DNA of 64,000 nt from the NCBI RefSeq assembly GCF_001729765.1, contig NZ_CP017181.1, forward strand, positions 496,001 through 560,000, read 5' to 3'. This stretch comes from Enterobacter kobei (GTDB taxonomy: Bacteria > Pseudomonadota > Gammaproteobacteria > Enterobacterales > Enterobacteriaceae). Made by a program: the position numbers and the translations under genes. Position 1 is the first letter of the stretch, and every line of letters starts with the position of its first letter. The notes under the pieces were generated by a model. That model saw only the letters and a program-made list of their open reading frames with translations, did no database searches and was not told where the DNA came from. Shown piece by piece: positions 1 to 8,295 of the stretch.

Positions 1-729
1 CATACCGCTGTATGCCCCAATAGCCGTTACCGCTTTCATCTCATCATCGAGCAAATCATAGACCTTTGCTAGCTCGCCCGGCGCGAAGACTTCATAGCTG
101 ACCTTGCTGCTTTTTGCTTCGAGCGCATGGCCGCGCCAAGGATTATCCTGCGGCGCATCGTGATAGCGATTGCGTGCCAGATCCCATATCTGCGCCAGTG
201 CGCTTATATAGTTCTGGATGGTTTGGGGCGCTCGCTCAGTTTTGAGTTTATCTAACCAGCCTGTAACTATGGTTCGGTTAATATCTCGCAACTGAACATC
301 TTTCTTTTTCAGGTGGGTTAACAGCACCTCTACGGCTTTATTGGTCTTGGATAGGGTGGTTAGCTTTCGCTTCTCGCTGTATTGAAGCAGGTACAAATCA
401 CGCATTTTTAGCAAGGAAGGGCAAGCCTGAATCGATGCTCCAAATGATGCGGGTGCCTCCTTGGCATACACACTGACACGGCGTAGCTCATCAATGATTT
501 GATCGACGGATGAGCCTCCTTGTGGCTTTAGCAGATTCCGTAAGCGAGTCCATTCCAGAGCAATAGCATCGCGAAACAAACGCGCTTGCCGTATGTCTCG
601 TGTCCCTGTGCTTTTCATAAAGTAGCGCTTCCCTTGGAACAGGTGGCGCATGTAGCTGGGAATAGCTATCCGCACGAGGTAATTCCCGCAGGGATCTAAA
701 ACTAGATAACGATCTCTCTTGAAACTCAT
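1..729 (-). CDS. Tyrosine-type site-specific integrase, N-terminal part (runs off left edge)
   Basis: Reading leftward from the ATG at 729 gives 243 codons without a stop to the window edge, so the gene is cut by the window rather than visibly broken. The start MSFKRDRYLVLDPCGNY and the following RHLFQGKRYFMKSTGTRD resemble the N-terminal DNA-binding domain (DUF6538-like) of island integrases. Residues ~105-200 look like the SAM-like core-binding domain, with NYISALAQIWDLARNRY. The last visible residues, AIGAYSGM, correspond to the region just before the first catalytic Arg (usually G-x-R). Catalytic residues are outside the window. The gene lies 134 bp from a leuX 3' fragment, which fits the integrase of an element inserted at leuX and extending to the left. 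Integrase identity is fairly sure; subfamily is inference. Confidence 0.85.
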   Translation of the reverse strand, partial: MSFKRDRYLVLDPCGNYLVRIAIPSYMRHLFQGKRYFMKSTGTRDIRQARLFRDAIALEWTRLRNLLKPQGGSSVDQIIDELRRVSVYAKEAPASFGASIQACPSLLKMRDLYLLQYSEKRKLTTLSKTNKAVEVLLTHLKKKDVQLRDINRTIVTGWLDKLKTERAPQTIQNYISALAQIWDLARNRYHDAPQDNPWRGHALEAKSSKVSYEVFAPGELAKVYDLLDDEMKAVTAIGAYSGM

Positions 730-862
730 ACAAACCCCGGTTATGTTGTCGGGGCTTTTTCATGGCTAAACAGTCTGTGAAATGTGCCGGGGTTATGAGC
801 TTTAGCCTCGCTACTTCAATGAGTTAACAATGATTCTTGAAGCAAGCTAAGCCGCTATAACC

Positions 863-893
863 CGTGCCGGTTCGAGTCCGGCCTTCGGCACCA
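863..893 (+). other. leuX tRNA 3' end fragment: attachment-site repeat (island boundary)
   Basis: These 31 bases match the 3' end of E. coli tRNA-Leu(CAA) leuX as I remember it: end of the variable arm, the full T arm (GCCGGTTCGAGTCCGGC), the 3' acceptor strand CTTCGGCA and encoded CCA. The sequence upstream is not tRNA, so this is not a functional tRNA but the direct-repeat copy left when an element inserts in the tRNA 3' end. The intact leuX and the other repeat should be left of the window. Confidence 0.8.
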
Positions 894-1289
894 AGTGATG
901 CAATAATTAGCTACCTAAGTGTGGCTTTTTTTGTGTCTGAATCCATGCAAATTTTTTCTTTCAGCAGAAGACAATCTGATTCAACCAACATCAAATTTCT
1001 TGCGTGTATAGAAACGAATATATTTTAATTCGATAACTTTTATATCTATGCATCAGCATTTCGGTGATTTTAAATGAATATTTTTCTTAATTTGCACGCT
1101 TTCCGCTTTATCCTGGAAAAGGAATGTATGCTGTCCCGCATGGTTTAAACATCTCACATCTGCTGTACCGAACCTCAAACTTTCTCCATCATTGATTAAC
1201 TTGCTGTGATTTTGGTCATTGCTCGGGAAGCTTCAGAAAGTTAAAGTAAAAATTATGTTCCTAAAATGTATGTGCAGGCCTGCATAACA
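894..1289. other. Intergenic region between island end and hsdR fragment
   Basis: About 396 bp, AT-rich, with no convincing open frame. It presumably carries the native hsdR promoter, since the hsdR start codon follows directly. No terminator, repeat or RNA gene was recognised. Confidence 0.5.
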
Positions 1290-1615
1290 ATGATGAATAA
1301 ATCCAATTTTGAGTTCCTGAAGGGCGTGAACGATTTCACCTATGCCATCGCATGCGCGGCGGAAAATAACTACCCGGATGATCCCAATACTGCACTGGTA
1401 AAAATGCGTATGTTTGGCGAAGCGACGGCAAAACATCTTGGCCTGCTGCTGGATATTCCTCCCTGTGAAAATCAGCACGAACTTCTGCGTGAGCTTGGCA
1501 AAATTGCCTTCGTTGACGACAGCATTCTTTCCGTGTTCCATAAATTACGTCGTATTGGTAACCAGGCTGTCCACGAATACCATAACGATCTTGATGATGC
1601 TCAGATGTGCTTAAG
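1290..1615 (+). pseudogene. hsdR: Type I restriction enzyme R subunit, 5' fragment truncated by IS
   Basis: The first 108 residues (MMNKSNFEFLKGVNDFTYA...) are nearly identical to the N-terminus of E. coli EcoKI HsdR as I recall it, the DUF4145-like region preceding the endonuclease domain. The ATG at 1290 gives the same MMNKSNFEF start; an in-frame ATG at 1266 would add eight residues foreign to HsdR. The frame enters the IS inverted repeat at 1616 and stops at 1724 after 36 residues encoded by the IS. The PD-(D/E)xK nuclease and the helicase/translocase domains are missing and neither hsdM nor hsdS is present, so no type I system can work from here. An intact HsdR has well over 1000 residues. 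Confidence 0.85.
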
Positions 1616-2811
<1,196 letters not shown>

Positions 2812-3127
2812 TTAGTTCCGTCGCCGTTAACGATGTACCTAGCTTTTTATAAATGGGCTCCCAAGTCCACCCACAATTCCGCTCATAGTCTCTGCGGTAC
2901 CATTCAGAGCAAAAAAACACAAAACAGGAAGCATAGCCTTTATCATCAACAATATTTGTAGTTTGGCTAACCGCTCGAAGTAACTGCGTTAAGTCCACAT
3001 ATTCTTCATTCGTCGCTTGATATTCATAAAGCGGGCGGCCATCGGGTTGTCTCAATCCTCTACGACTAAGAAAGTTTGTTAGCCATGAAGTGCATTTTGT
3101 CCATGAAATGCATTCTGATTGAACCAA
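2812..3127 (-). pseudogene. 5' fragment of a large accessory protein (possibly STY4851/ECs_5259-like), truncated by IS
   Basis: From the ATG at 3127 the frame gives 105 residues (including DGRPLYEYQATNEEYVDL and CFVFFCSEWYRRDYE) before entering the IS inverted repeat; it ends at 2789 inside the IS. The pattern of a small N-terminal region with a Trp-rich CSEWYRR segment recalls large STY4851/ECs_5259-type proteins encoded near leuX and restriction loci in Salmonella Typhi and E. coli; that assignment is from memory and uncertain. The 3' part is lost at the same IS that cuts hsdR, on the opposite strand, so the two fragments were probably ends of one deleted stretch of defence genes. Confidence 0.5.
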
Positions 3128-3610
3128 AGCATTCTCCTTATAGTCAAGCGAGACAAGACTTAATGAATGTTTAATTTAAAAAACCGATTAGCGTACCCTC
3201 GAAGCGTTTGTATGGCAATACCTAATTTTTGTAGGTGGCCAGGAGGGACACTACTGATATATGACATATCAAATATTGATTAATTGCTTGATTATCATTG
3301 CTTTCATTTATGATTTCTAAGTAAAAGCAAATTTCACTTTAGTGACGAGCAAATATAATATCTAAAAAATCACCTGTTACGCTATATAACAATTATGGTG
3401 ATGGTTCAATAGTAAAATACGAAATTTGTATAACTTGTCAAAAAAAGAGAACGAGCTAACTGTTTGGACTATGAATTTCTAAGTTCATTAGAGCTGTGAT
3501 AACATCTTTGTTGAGGATAGAGTGATATAGCCATTTATGTCGGTATGAAGATGAGATGTGTGCAACTCAACATATCAATATGAGTCCTTCACCGATAAGT
3601 AAAAGCCACT
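3128..3610. other. AT-rich gap of 483 bp
   Basis: Very AT-rich sequence between the truncated gene (reading left from 3127) and the methyltransferase stop. No open frame, tRNA, terminator or clear repeat was found. It should contain the promoter of the truncated leftward gene. The base composition differs strongly from the GC-rich sequence beyond 8 kb and suggests acquired DNA. Confidence 0.5.
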
Positions 3611-4201
3611 CTAAAAAATAGTGTTTTTTTTATGTAATATCCCATTTAACCATCTCTCACTTCTTTCCTGCCGATAATCCTTCGTAACCCAAAGCGAAGT
3701 TATCGCTACATCTGTTATATTACTTATTCCCATCCGCAGCCCCTCTTCATCCAGGTCCGTAAATCGTCTTTCACCCTGTACCCGCTCACCGTTGCCATAC
3801 TTAAAGGACACGTACCAGACGCCGCCAGGCTTAAGCGCATCCGCAAGCTTCTGCATCACGGCAGGCAGCTCAGAAGAGGAGACATGCAGCAAAGAGGCAC
3901 AGCACCAAATCCCATCGTACTGCGCTTTACCCTCAATCTCTGAAAACGTCATCAGCTGCACGGGTAACCCGGAATGTTGCTTTGCCAGCTCCACCATCGC
4001 GGAAGAGGCATCAAAAGCATCCACCTGATAACCCATCTCATGAAAGGCTTTTGCGTCCCGACCAGAACCGCAGCCCGCATCCAGAACACGAGCACCGTGA
4101 GGCAGATGTTGGGTGAAGGCCTCGTATAGCGGGGTCATATCGACATTGACCGTGCCATCGAAGAAATCCTGCGCGTGGTTCTGATAATAGTGAAGAGTCA
4201 T
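3611..4201 (-). CDS. Class I SAM-dependent methyltransferase (196 aa)
   Basis: Motif I of the Rossmann methyltransferase fold is clear at residues ~39-50 (VLDAGCGSGRDA), followed by the acidic strand VDAFDASSAMVELA and the motif IV/V region YDGIWCCASLLHVSSSELP. The protein has the minimal core and no target-recognition domain, so it resembles small-molecule or tellurite-resistance-type methyltransferases more than a DNA methylase. Its ATG overlaps the stop of the HNH nuclease gene by one base (TAATG), indicating translational coupling. Substrate is unknown. Whether it protects the host from the neighbouring nuclease or modifies a small molecule cannot be told from sequence. Confidence 0.85.
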   Translation of the reverse strand: MTLHYYQNHAQDFFDGTVNVDMTPLYEAFTQHLPHGARVLDAGCGSGRDAKAFHEMGYQVDAFDASSAMVELAKQHSGLPVQLMTFSEIEGKAQYDGIWCCASLLHVSSSELPAVMQKLADALKPGGVWYVSFKYGNGERVQGERRFTDLDEEGLRMGISNITDVAITSLWVTKDYRQERSERWLNGILHKKNTIF

Positions 4202-5214
4202 TAAAACGTTGCCTCGCCTTCTGCGTTGGGTTTCCAGGTATGGATAAGTTTTTCCAGCGCGGCCTGCCAGTTACGCTGAAGAAAGCTTTTCCGTGCTTCA
4301 GGACGTTGCCCTGTCTGTTGAACAATCGTCTCATGTAACGGCAGTTTGCTCTGAATAAAATACTCATTGCGAGTGTGTAACCGCTGCAGGAGCCTGAGGT
4401 CGGGAATGCGTGCAGATTTGCCTTCAACGCCACGGTTACAACACCGGCAGGCCAGCACTAAGTTCCATACGCCGTTAATATTGCTCACTTCTTTGCGGGC
4501 AGCCCATGGAATAAAGTGGTCGACGTCCGCCAGTTCTGCGTCTTCCGGTACCAGACTGATGGGTTTGAAGCAGTAAAAACACCGTCCTTTCTGGTAACCA
4601 TTCAGGCTGTCGCGGCAGCTGGTGATGTCTACGCGACGCGCGTTTACCCTCGTGAACAGCAGCTGATTATCTTCGTCGAACTCCACGCCCACAAGGTTTC
4701 GTGAAATCCCCATCGACCATGCCTGTTCCACCAGGTTCCAGCGGGCATTGGTTTCAAAGGCGAGGTTTTTATACTGCAGGCGTTCACCCAGTAAAAAGAA
4801 GTTATCCGTCAGGCGGATCCCGTTGTGGGTTTTGCGCTCATCAAGGAAAAAACGTTTATCGATCTCGCCCTGGTTCACGTAGTGAAAGGCATCAATCACG
4901 TTGTTAAAGCCAAGGCGCACCGTCGTTTCAATGAGCTGAGCGTGGGTGATTTCACCCCTGTTGAACTTCAGACAGGTTTCCAGAAATTGGCTGCTGCGGG
5001 AGGTGATCTGTTTTGGCGCATGCTTCAGGTGCTCGCAAAGATAGCGGCTGAACGGCACGGCAAGCTGGTCGAGCGTAATCAAATCGCTGCCCGTCTTATC
5101 CACTTCATACAACGCTGACGCCAGCGCAAATTTGTAAGATGCGACGTTCCTTCCAAAGAGGATCACACCACGCCAGTAGTTCTCAAGCGTCGGATCGGCC
5201 TGATAAAATTCCAT
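4201..5214 (-). CDS. HNH endonuclease domain protein (337 aa)
   Basis: The C-terminal part carries an HNH nuclease: zinc Cys pair C212-x-x-C215, D232-H233 in the ADVDHFIPW strand, N251 in GVWNLVLACRCCN, and a second Cys pair near 256-259. Residues 1-200 form an unrecognised, mostly helical domain that could be a sensor or DNA-binding part. I chose the ATG at 5214 because it has AGGA about nine bases upstream; an in-frame ATG at 5274 lacks one and would add 20 unconserved-looking residues. The gene is the first of a two-gene operon with the methyltransferase and sits among defence genes, so a role in DNA restriction is plausible. Function is inferred from domain and neighbourhood only. Confidence 0.85.
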   Translation of the reverse strand: MEFYQADPTLENYWRGVILFGRNVASYKFALASALYEVDKTGSDLITLDQLAVPFSRYLCEHLKHAPKQITSRSSQFLETCLKFNRGEITHAQLIETTVRLGFNNVIDAFHYVNQGEIDKRFFLDERKTHNGIRLTDNFFLLGERLQYKNLAFETNARWNLVEQAWSMGISRNLVGVEFDEDNQLLFTRVNARRVDITSCRDSLNGYQKGRCFYCFKPISLVPEDAELADVDHFIPWAARKEVSNINGVWNLVLACRCCNRGVEGKSARIPDLRLLQRLHTRNEYFIQSKLPLHETIVQQTGQRPEARKSFLQRNWQAALEKLIHTWKPNAEGEATF

Positions 5215-5444
5215 CGATGAAGTCCTGTTACGGTTGGCTGGGCAGGGCGTTACTAAAGCCTGTAACAGGATCACATAACAAAATCAGGGTGATGTAAATC
5301 GTTAATCTATAGGTTTGATGAATTTTGAGGGATCTGAGAACAAGGGCTGGATGCGACGGATTTGCCGTCTAAGGCAATTTAGCGAATAAATAGATTTCTG
5401 GATGAGGAAAATAAGACTGATTTTCAAGCCATCGATTTACCAGT

Positions 5445-5570
5445 ATCCCCCAAATCCATTCCCTGAATCCTCCTCGTATTTCCCAATTTTACCTGTCGCA
5501 AAACCGCTGCATTTATATTCAGTTCTGTTTAATAGGCAGCAGTAATTACGCCAGTCGGAAAAACGCCTCT
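5445..5570. repeat. Direct repeat copy A: symE-type SOS promoter region
   Basis: About 125 bp aligns by eye with 7583-7705 upstream of symE. Shared landmarks in order are a CCCAA...TCCTGAATC block, a TTCC(C)AATTT-like block, AAACCGCTG, TTTATATTCAG, and AATTACGCCA. Identity is roughly three quarters. This copy lies upstream of the effector-immunity-Hcp cassette, whose 2-kb unit is therefore bracketed by the repeats. Confidence 0.7.
5507..5522 (+). promoter_or_regulatory. LexA box (copy A)
   Basis: CTGCATTTATATTCAG fits the SOS consensus CTG-N10-CAG with an AT-rich core. It differs by one base from the box in front of symE. The nearest rightward gene, the Tlde1-type effector, starts about 330 bp downstream; the HNH gene starts about 290 bp away on the other strand. 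Confidence 0.65.
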
Positions 5571-5851
5571 TCATGGGGATGTCCTCATGTGGCTTATGAA
5601 GACATTACTAACATCAGGGAGCAGGTCACTCTGCCAGCTGTTCGGTCTCGCCCCTGAGGGTGCATGTTCAACTTGATAAACGTCGCTTCCTGACACACCT
5701 CTGATGTTACCGCTTAACGGCCTTACACGTTGTCTTAACACCAGCGGGCTATTGTCTGAAAATCAGAGGTCTCTCGGACGAAAACCTTCTTATGTCCGAT
5801 TGCGTAGGAGTACGATAATCCAAAAAATCATTATAGATAAAAGGGTTATCT
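5571..5851. other. Leader region upstream of the effector cassette
   Basis: About 280 bp between repeat copy A and the effector start, with no homology to the symE leader. A 9-bp inverted repeat, TAACATCAG at 5609-5617 and CTGATGTTA at 5701-5709, could fold an RNA. A short frame of about 29 codons from 5588 was seen but has no support. AAAAGGG before the ATG at 5852 is the ribosome-binding site. Confidence 0.4.
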
Positions 5852-6367
5852 ATGGCTCTACATGGAAAGTTCGTAATTAATGATGCGTACTACTCCCCGT
5901 TATCGTTTCCTGGTATAGGCACGTTTTTAGCTTTCTCTGGTAATGGTGCTTACCGTAATCGTGGGGCATGTGGAATGATCCCCAAAGAGGGGCCTGTACC
6001 AGCGGGTAAATACTGGATTGTTGACCGCCCTCAAGGTGGACTCAAGTCACAGCTAAACACAGTGGGAAGAGACATTTATAATCACTTCGCCAATGGTGCA
6101 ACATTCAAACATTCTGAATGGTTCGCATTATGGCGTGATGATTGGGGGATCGACGATTACACATGGATTGAGAGCGTTCAGCGTGGCAATTTCCGTTTGC
6201 ATCTAGGCGTACTATCAGAAGGTTGTATCACTCTCCCACATGATTCTGATTTTGCCATGTTGCGTAATGCTCTGTTGAGAAGCCAAAGAATAGATGTTCC
6301 TTGCATGAGAAAGCTACAGGCATACGGCACGATTGAGGTGATCTCCAATGGCAAAACATGCCCGTAG
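5852..6367 (+). CDS. Tlde1-type (DUF2778) T6SS effector, L,D-transpeptidase-like (171 aa)
   Basis: The DUF2778 fold is recognisable: FSGNGAYRN near residue 30, the segment GPVPAGKYWIVDRP at 47-60, and the catalytic signature around His117 (RLHLGV) and Cys125 (SEGCITLPH). Tlde1 proteins are type VI effectors that attack peptidoglycan precursors of rivals through L,D-transpeptidase-like activity. There is no signal peptide, as expected for a protein delivered by a T6SS. The next gene overlaps its end by 20 bp and encodes a small membrane protein, and an Hcp gene follows, the usual layout of an orphan Hcp effector cassette. No other T6SS structural genes lie in the window, so the apparatus must be elsewhere. 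Confidence 0.85.
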   Translation: MALHGKFVINDAYYSPLSFPGIGTFLAFSGNGAYRNRGACGMIPKEGPVPAGKYWIVDRPQGGLKSQLNTVGRDIYNHFANGATFKHSEWFALWRDDWGIDDYTWIESVQRGNFRLHLGVLSEGCITLPHDSDFAMLRNALLRSQRIDVPCMRKLQAYGTIEVISNGKTCP

Positions 6368-6866
6368 TTTATTTATCAAGATAGTGTTGTTCGCTGTTGT
6401 TGTGCTGATCGTTGCTGAAATAGTTCCGTATGATGGATTAGTTAATTCTATTACGGGGCTTTTCGATTTCCAAAGCGCCGACAAGTTTACCCGCTTCATT
6501 TTGGGTGAACCTGATTCAGAAGTTTGGGAATCGTTAGACGACTATTTTAGCATCTTAATCAATACATTAATCAGCGTACCTGTCATGAGCGCCATTACCA
6601 CGGCGTACAGTGGCGCGACACATAAAGTTAGTCCAGCAGGCATCCCCAGAGAGTGGTTCAGTTCCACATTGCGACGGTTAGCTAAAATCTTCGGGTTTAC
6701 CTTCCTGTTTTGGTCGTTGTTTCGCTTGCTGCCTTATCAGTCTTTATTCCCGGATCAAACGTATTCAAATTTCACAATGGCGGCGATTGTGGGCTTTCAG
6801 TTGCTCTTAACGATTATTTGCTACTGGTTCATCACGAAGAAAATCACAACTAAAAGGAGTTTGTAA
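6348..6866 (+). CDS. Putative membrane immunity protein for the Tlde1-type effector (172 aa)
   Basis: Starts inside the end of the effector gene, with GAGGTG before the ATG at 6348. It encodes a membrane protein: a first hydrophobic segment at ~10-27 (FIKIVLFAVVVLIVAEIV) and others near 64-85, 108-125 and 140-160, with basic loops. I do not recognise the family. Position between a toxic effector and Hcp, and coupling to the effector, make immunity the most likely role; protection would act at the inner membrane or periplasmic face. Characterised Tldi1 immunity proteins are periplasmic rather than multi-pass, so this may be a different immunity type. Confidence 0.7.
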   Translation: MAKHARSLFIKIVLFAVVVLIVAEIVPYDGLVNSITGLFDFQSADKFTRFILGEPDSEVWESLDDYFSILINTLISVPVMSAITTAYSGATHKVSPAGIPREWFSSTLRRLAKIFGFTFLFWSLFRLLPYQSLFPDQTYSNFTMAAIVGFQLLLTIICYWFITKKITTKRSL

Positions 6867-6867
6867 A

Positions 6868-7353
6868 ATGCCTATTCCGGCTTACATGTGGCTTAAGGAC
6901 GATGGCGGCGCAGACATTAAAGGAGCTGTAGACGTTCAGGATCGTGAGGGGAGTATAGAGATTGTTGGCTTTAGTCATGGTCTGAACATTCCAGTAGACA
7001 GTGCCAACGGGAAGATTACTGGCAAGCGTTCACATTCTCCGATGATGATTGAAAAGGAGTTTGATAGCTCCAGCCCGTATCTATACAAAGCCGTTGCCAC
7101 CGGTCAAACGTTGAAAAGTGCGGAGATTCGCTGGTATCGCATTAACCATGCAGGACAAGAAGAGTGCTACTTCGTCATGACCATTGAGGGCGTGAAAGTG
7201 ACGGGCATTAACCCAGGGATGCCAAACGCTAAAATGGCAGGAAACTCGCAGATCAACCACATGGAATCTGTTTCCCTTATGTATGACAAAATCACCCGGC
7301 GTTATGTTGATGGTAATGTCCAGTATACGGACGATTGGAACGTAAGAGCGTAA
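6868..7353 (+). CDS. hcp: Hcp family type VI secretion tube protein (161 aa)
   Basis: The protein begins MPIPAYMWLKDDGGADIKG and contains the Hcp landmarks IEIVGFSHGLNIPVD, GKRSHSPMMIEKEFDSSSPYLY, and the closing strands DKITRRYVDG. Length is standard for Hcp. It forms hexameric rings of the T6SS inner tube and chaperones small effectors in the ring lumen. It starts one base after the immunity gene stop, with AAGGAG upstream, so the three genes form one operon, and it probably delivers the encoded Tlde1-type effector. A strong hairpin terminator follows. Confidence 0.92.
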   Translation: MPIPAYMWLKDDGGADIKGAVDVQDREGSIEIVGFSHGLNIPVDSANGKITGKRSHSPMMIEKEFDSSSPYLYKAVATGQTLKSAEIRWYRINHAGQEECYFVMTIEGVKVTGINPGMPNAKMAGNSQINHMESVSLMYDKITRRYVDGNVQYTDDWNVRA

Positions 7354-7362
7354 CAAATAGAA

Positions 7363-7390
7363 AGGAGGCATTGAGTGCCTCCTCTTTATT
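7363..7390 (+). terminator. Rho-independent terminator after hcp
   Basis: AGGAGGCA, loop TTGAG, TGCCTCCT, then CTTTATT. It closes the effector-immunity-hcp operon. Confidence 0.8.
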
Positions 7391-7582
7391 AACGCTTATC
7401 CTCTCAAAGGAGCCTGTCCGTAATTCTGTGTAACTGCCATCGTATTAAAGGTTATCGCTCAGTCGGTCACCGAACTTGATAATAAAACGACTCATTGCCA
7501 GCCCGCAGATCGGCGAATGGTTGCTCTGAGGTTCATGCGGGCGCTCACCTTATATTCTGATAGTCCTCGCTGCGTAATTTCC

Positions 7583-7705
7583 CTGACCCAACCCTTTTCC
7601 TGAATCTCCCTCGAAAATTCCAAATTTACTCAACGCCAAACCGCTGTATTTATATTCAGCCTTGTATAATGGTCACCAGAAATTACGCCAACCGGCGAAA
7701 GGAAG
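7583..7705. repeat. Direct repeat copy B: symE SOS promoter region
   Basis: Partner of 5445-5570. Sequence from 7391 to here (about 190 bp) holds nothing else recognised. This copy lies where the E. coli symE promoter and LexA box are, directly upstream of the symE leader, so it is probably the original. Confidence 0.7.
7644..7659 (+). promoter_or_regulatory. LexA box of symE
   Basis: CTGTATTTATATTCAG is an excellent SOS box (CTG-N10-CAG). E. coli symE is known to be repressed by LexA, and the position about 140 bp before the start codon fits. A TATAAT-like hexamer follows at about 7665. Confidence 0.8.
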
Positions 7706-7724
7706 TATCAAAGAAATCTAAACG

Positions 7725-7800
7725 AGGAATTCGCGATATGAAGGTGCTGCAACACCCCCATACCGCTAACCACAAACAACTACTGAGGAGTTGAAAATGG
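7725..7800 (-). ncRNA. symR: SymR-like antisense RNA opposing symE
   Basis: The minus strand across the symE leader reads CTCCTCAGTAGTTG, TTTGTGGTTAGCGG, then a hairpin ATGGGGGTG-TTGCA-CACCTTCAT with GU pairs. This parallels E. coli SymR as I remember it (TTGTGATTAGCGATGCGGGTGTG...). The RNA would overlap the symE ribosome-binding site and start region and block its translation, as in E. coli. Ends are estimated. Confidence 0.6.
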
Positions 7801-8252
7801 CTGCGACGAATTTTAAGCCAGAGTTTACTGTTTGCAAAACAGAATCAGACGCTTTCACCGGCGTGATTGAAAACCGCGAGCTGGTACGCAAAAACAGTGC
7901 CCGCCGTCTGCACGGCAACCAGCCTAACGTGGCACCCGTCCATCCCCGCGCGGAAACGCCACAGGACAGTGCCGCCTGCTGCGAATTGTATGCGCGCATC
8001 GACATGAAATACCTTCTGCTGGGCGGCGACTGGTTGAACCGTGCAGGTTTTATCAACGGTATGCCCGTAAAAATCCGCGCCATGAAAGACTGCATTGTGA
8101 TTACGCCGCAGCATACAAGAGAATTATGGGGATGCCTGGAAGGTATGAGTGTGGTGAATATAAATAAGCAGAAAGTCGCGCAGTGGCTGAAAACATTTCC
8201 GGGTGCATTAAATGACACCGGCGATATTCCGGTGATTAAGCGCAACGCCTGA
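7797..8252 (+). CDS. symE: SymE family type I toxin (151 aa)
   Basis: The C-terminal half (YARIDMKYLLLGGDWLNRAGF, MPVKIRAMKDCIVITPQ) is the SymE AbrB-like swapped-hairpin domain. The N-terminal half, with RRLHGNQPNVAPVHPRAE, is the usual less conserved lead. SymE is an SOS-induced, RNA-targeting or nucleoid-binding toxin proposed to help recycle damaged RNA. I use ATG 7797, with GAGGAG six bases upstream; a TTG at 7791 abuts the Shine-Dalgarno and is unlikely. A LexA box and a SymR-like antisense RNA precede it, matching the E. coli arrangement, where symE also sits in the hsd/mcr region. Confidence 0.85.
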   Translation: MAATNFKPEFTVCKTESDAFTGVIENRELVRKNSARRLHGNQPNVAPVHPRAETPQDSAACCELYARIDMKYLLLGGDWLNRAGFINGMPVKIRAMKDCIVITPQHTRELWGCLEGMSVVNINKQKVAQWLKTFPGALNDTGDIPVIKRNA

Positions 8253-8259
8253 TAAATAT

Positions 8260-8287
8260 CCCGGCCCTGCGCCGGGGTTATTATTTA
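8260..8287 (+). terminator. Terminator between symE and trpS2
   Basis: CCCGGC, loop CCTGC, GCCGGG, followed by GTTATTATTT. It lies between two convergent genes and reads best in the symE direction. Confidence 0.65.
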
Positions 8288-8295
8288 TATCGCCC

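Noticed and set aside
491..763. Short leftward open frame overlapping the integrase
   Set aside because: Out of frame with the continuous integrase frame (729 to 1), which gives a recognisable integrase N-terminus.
841..893. Possible complete tRNA gene
   Set aside because: Only the T arm and acceptor 3' half are present; the 5' half, D arm and anticodon arm are missing.
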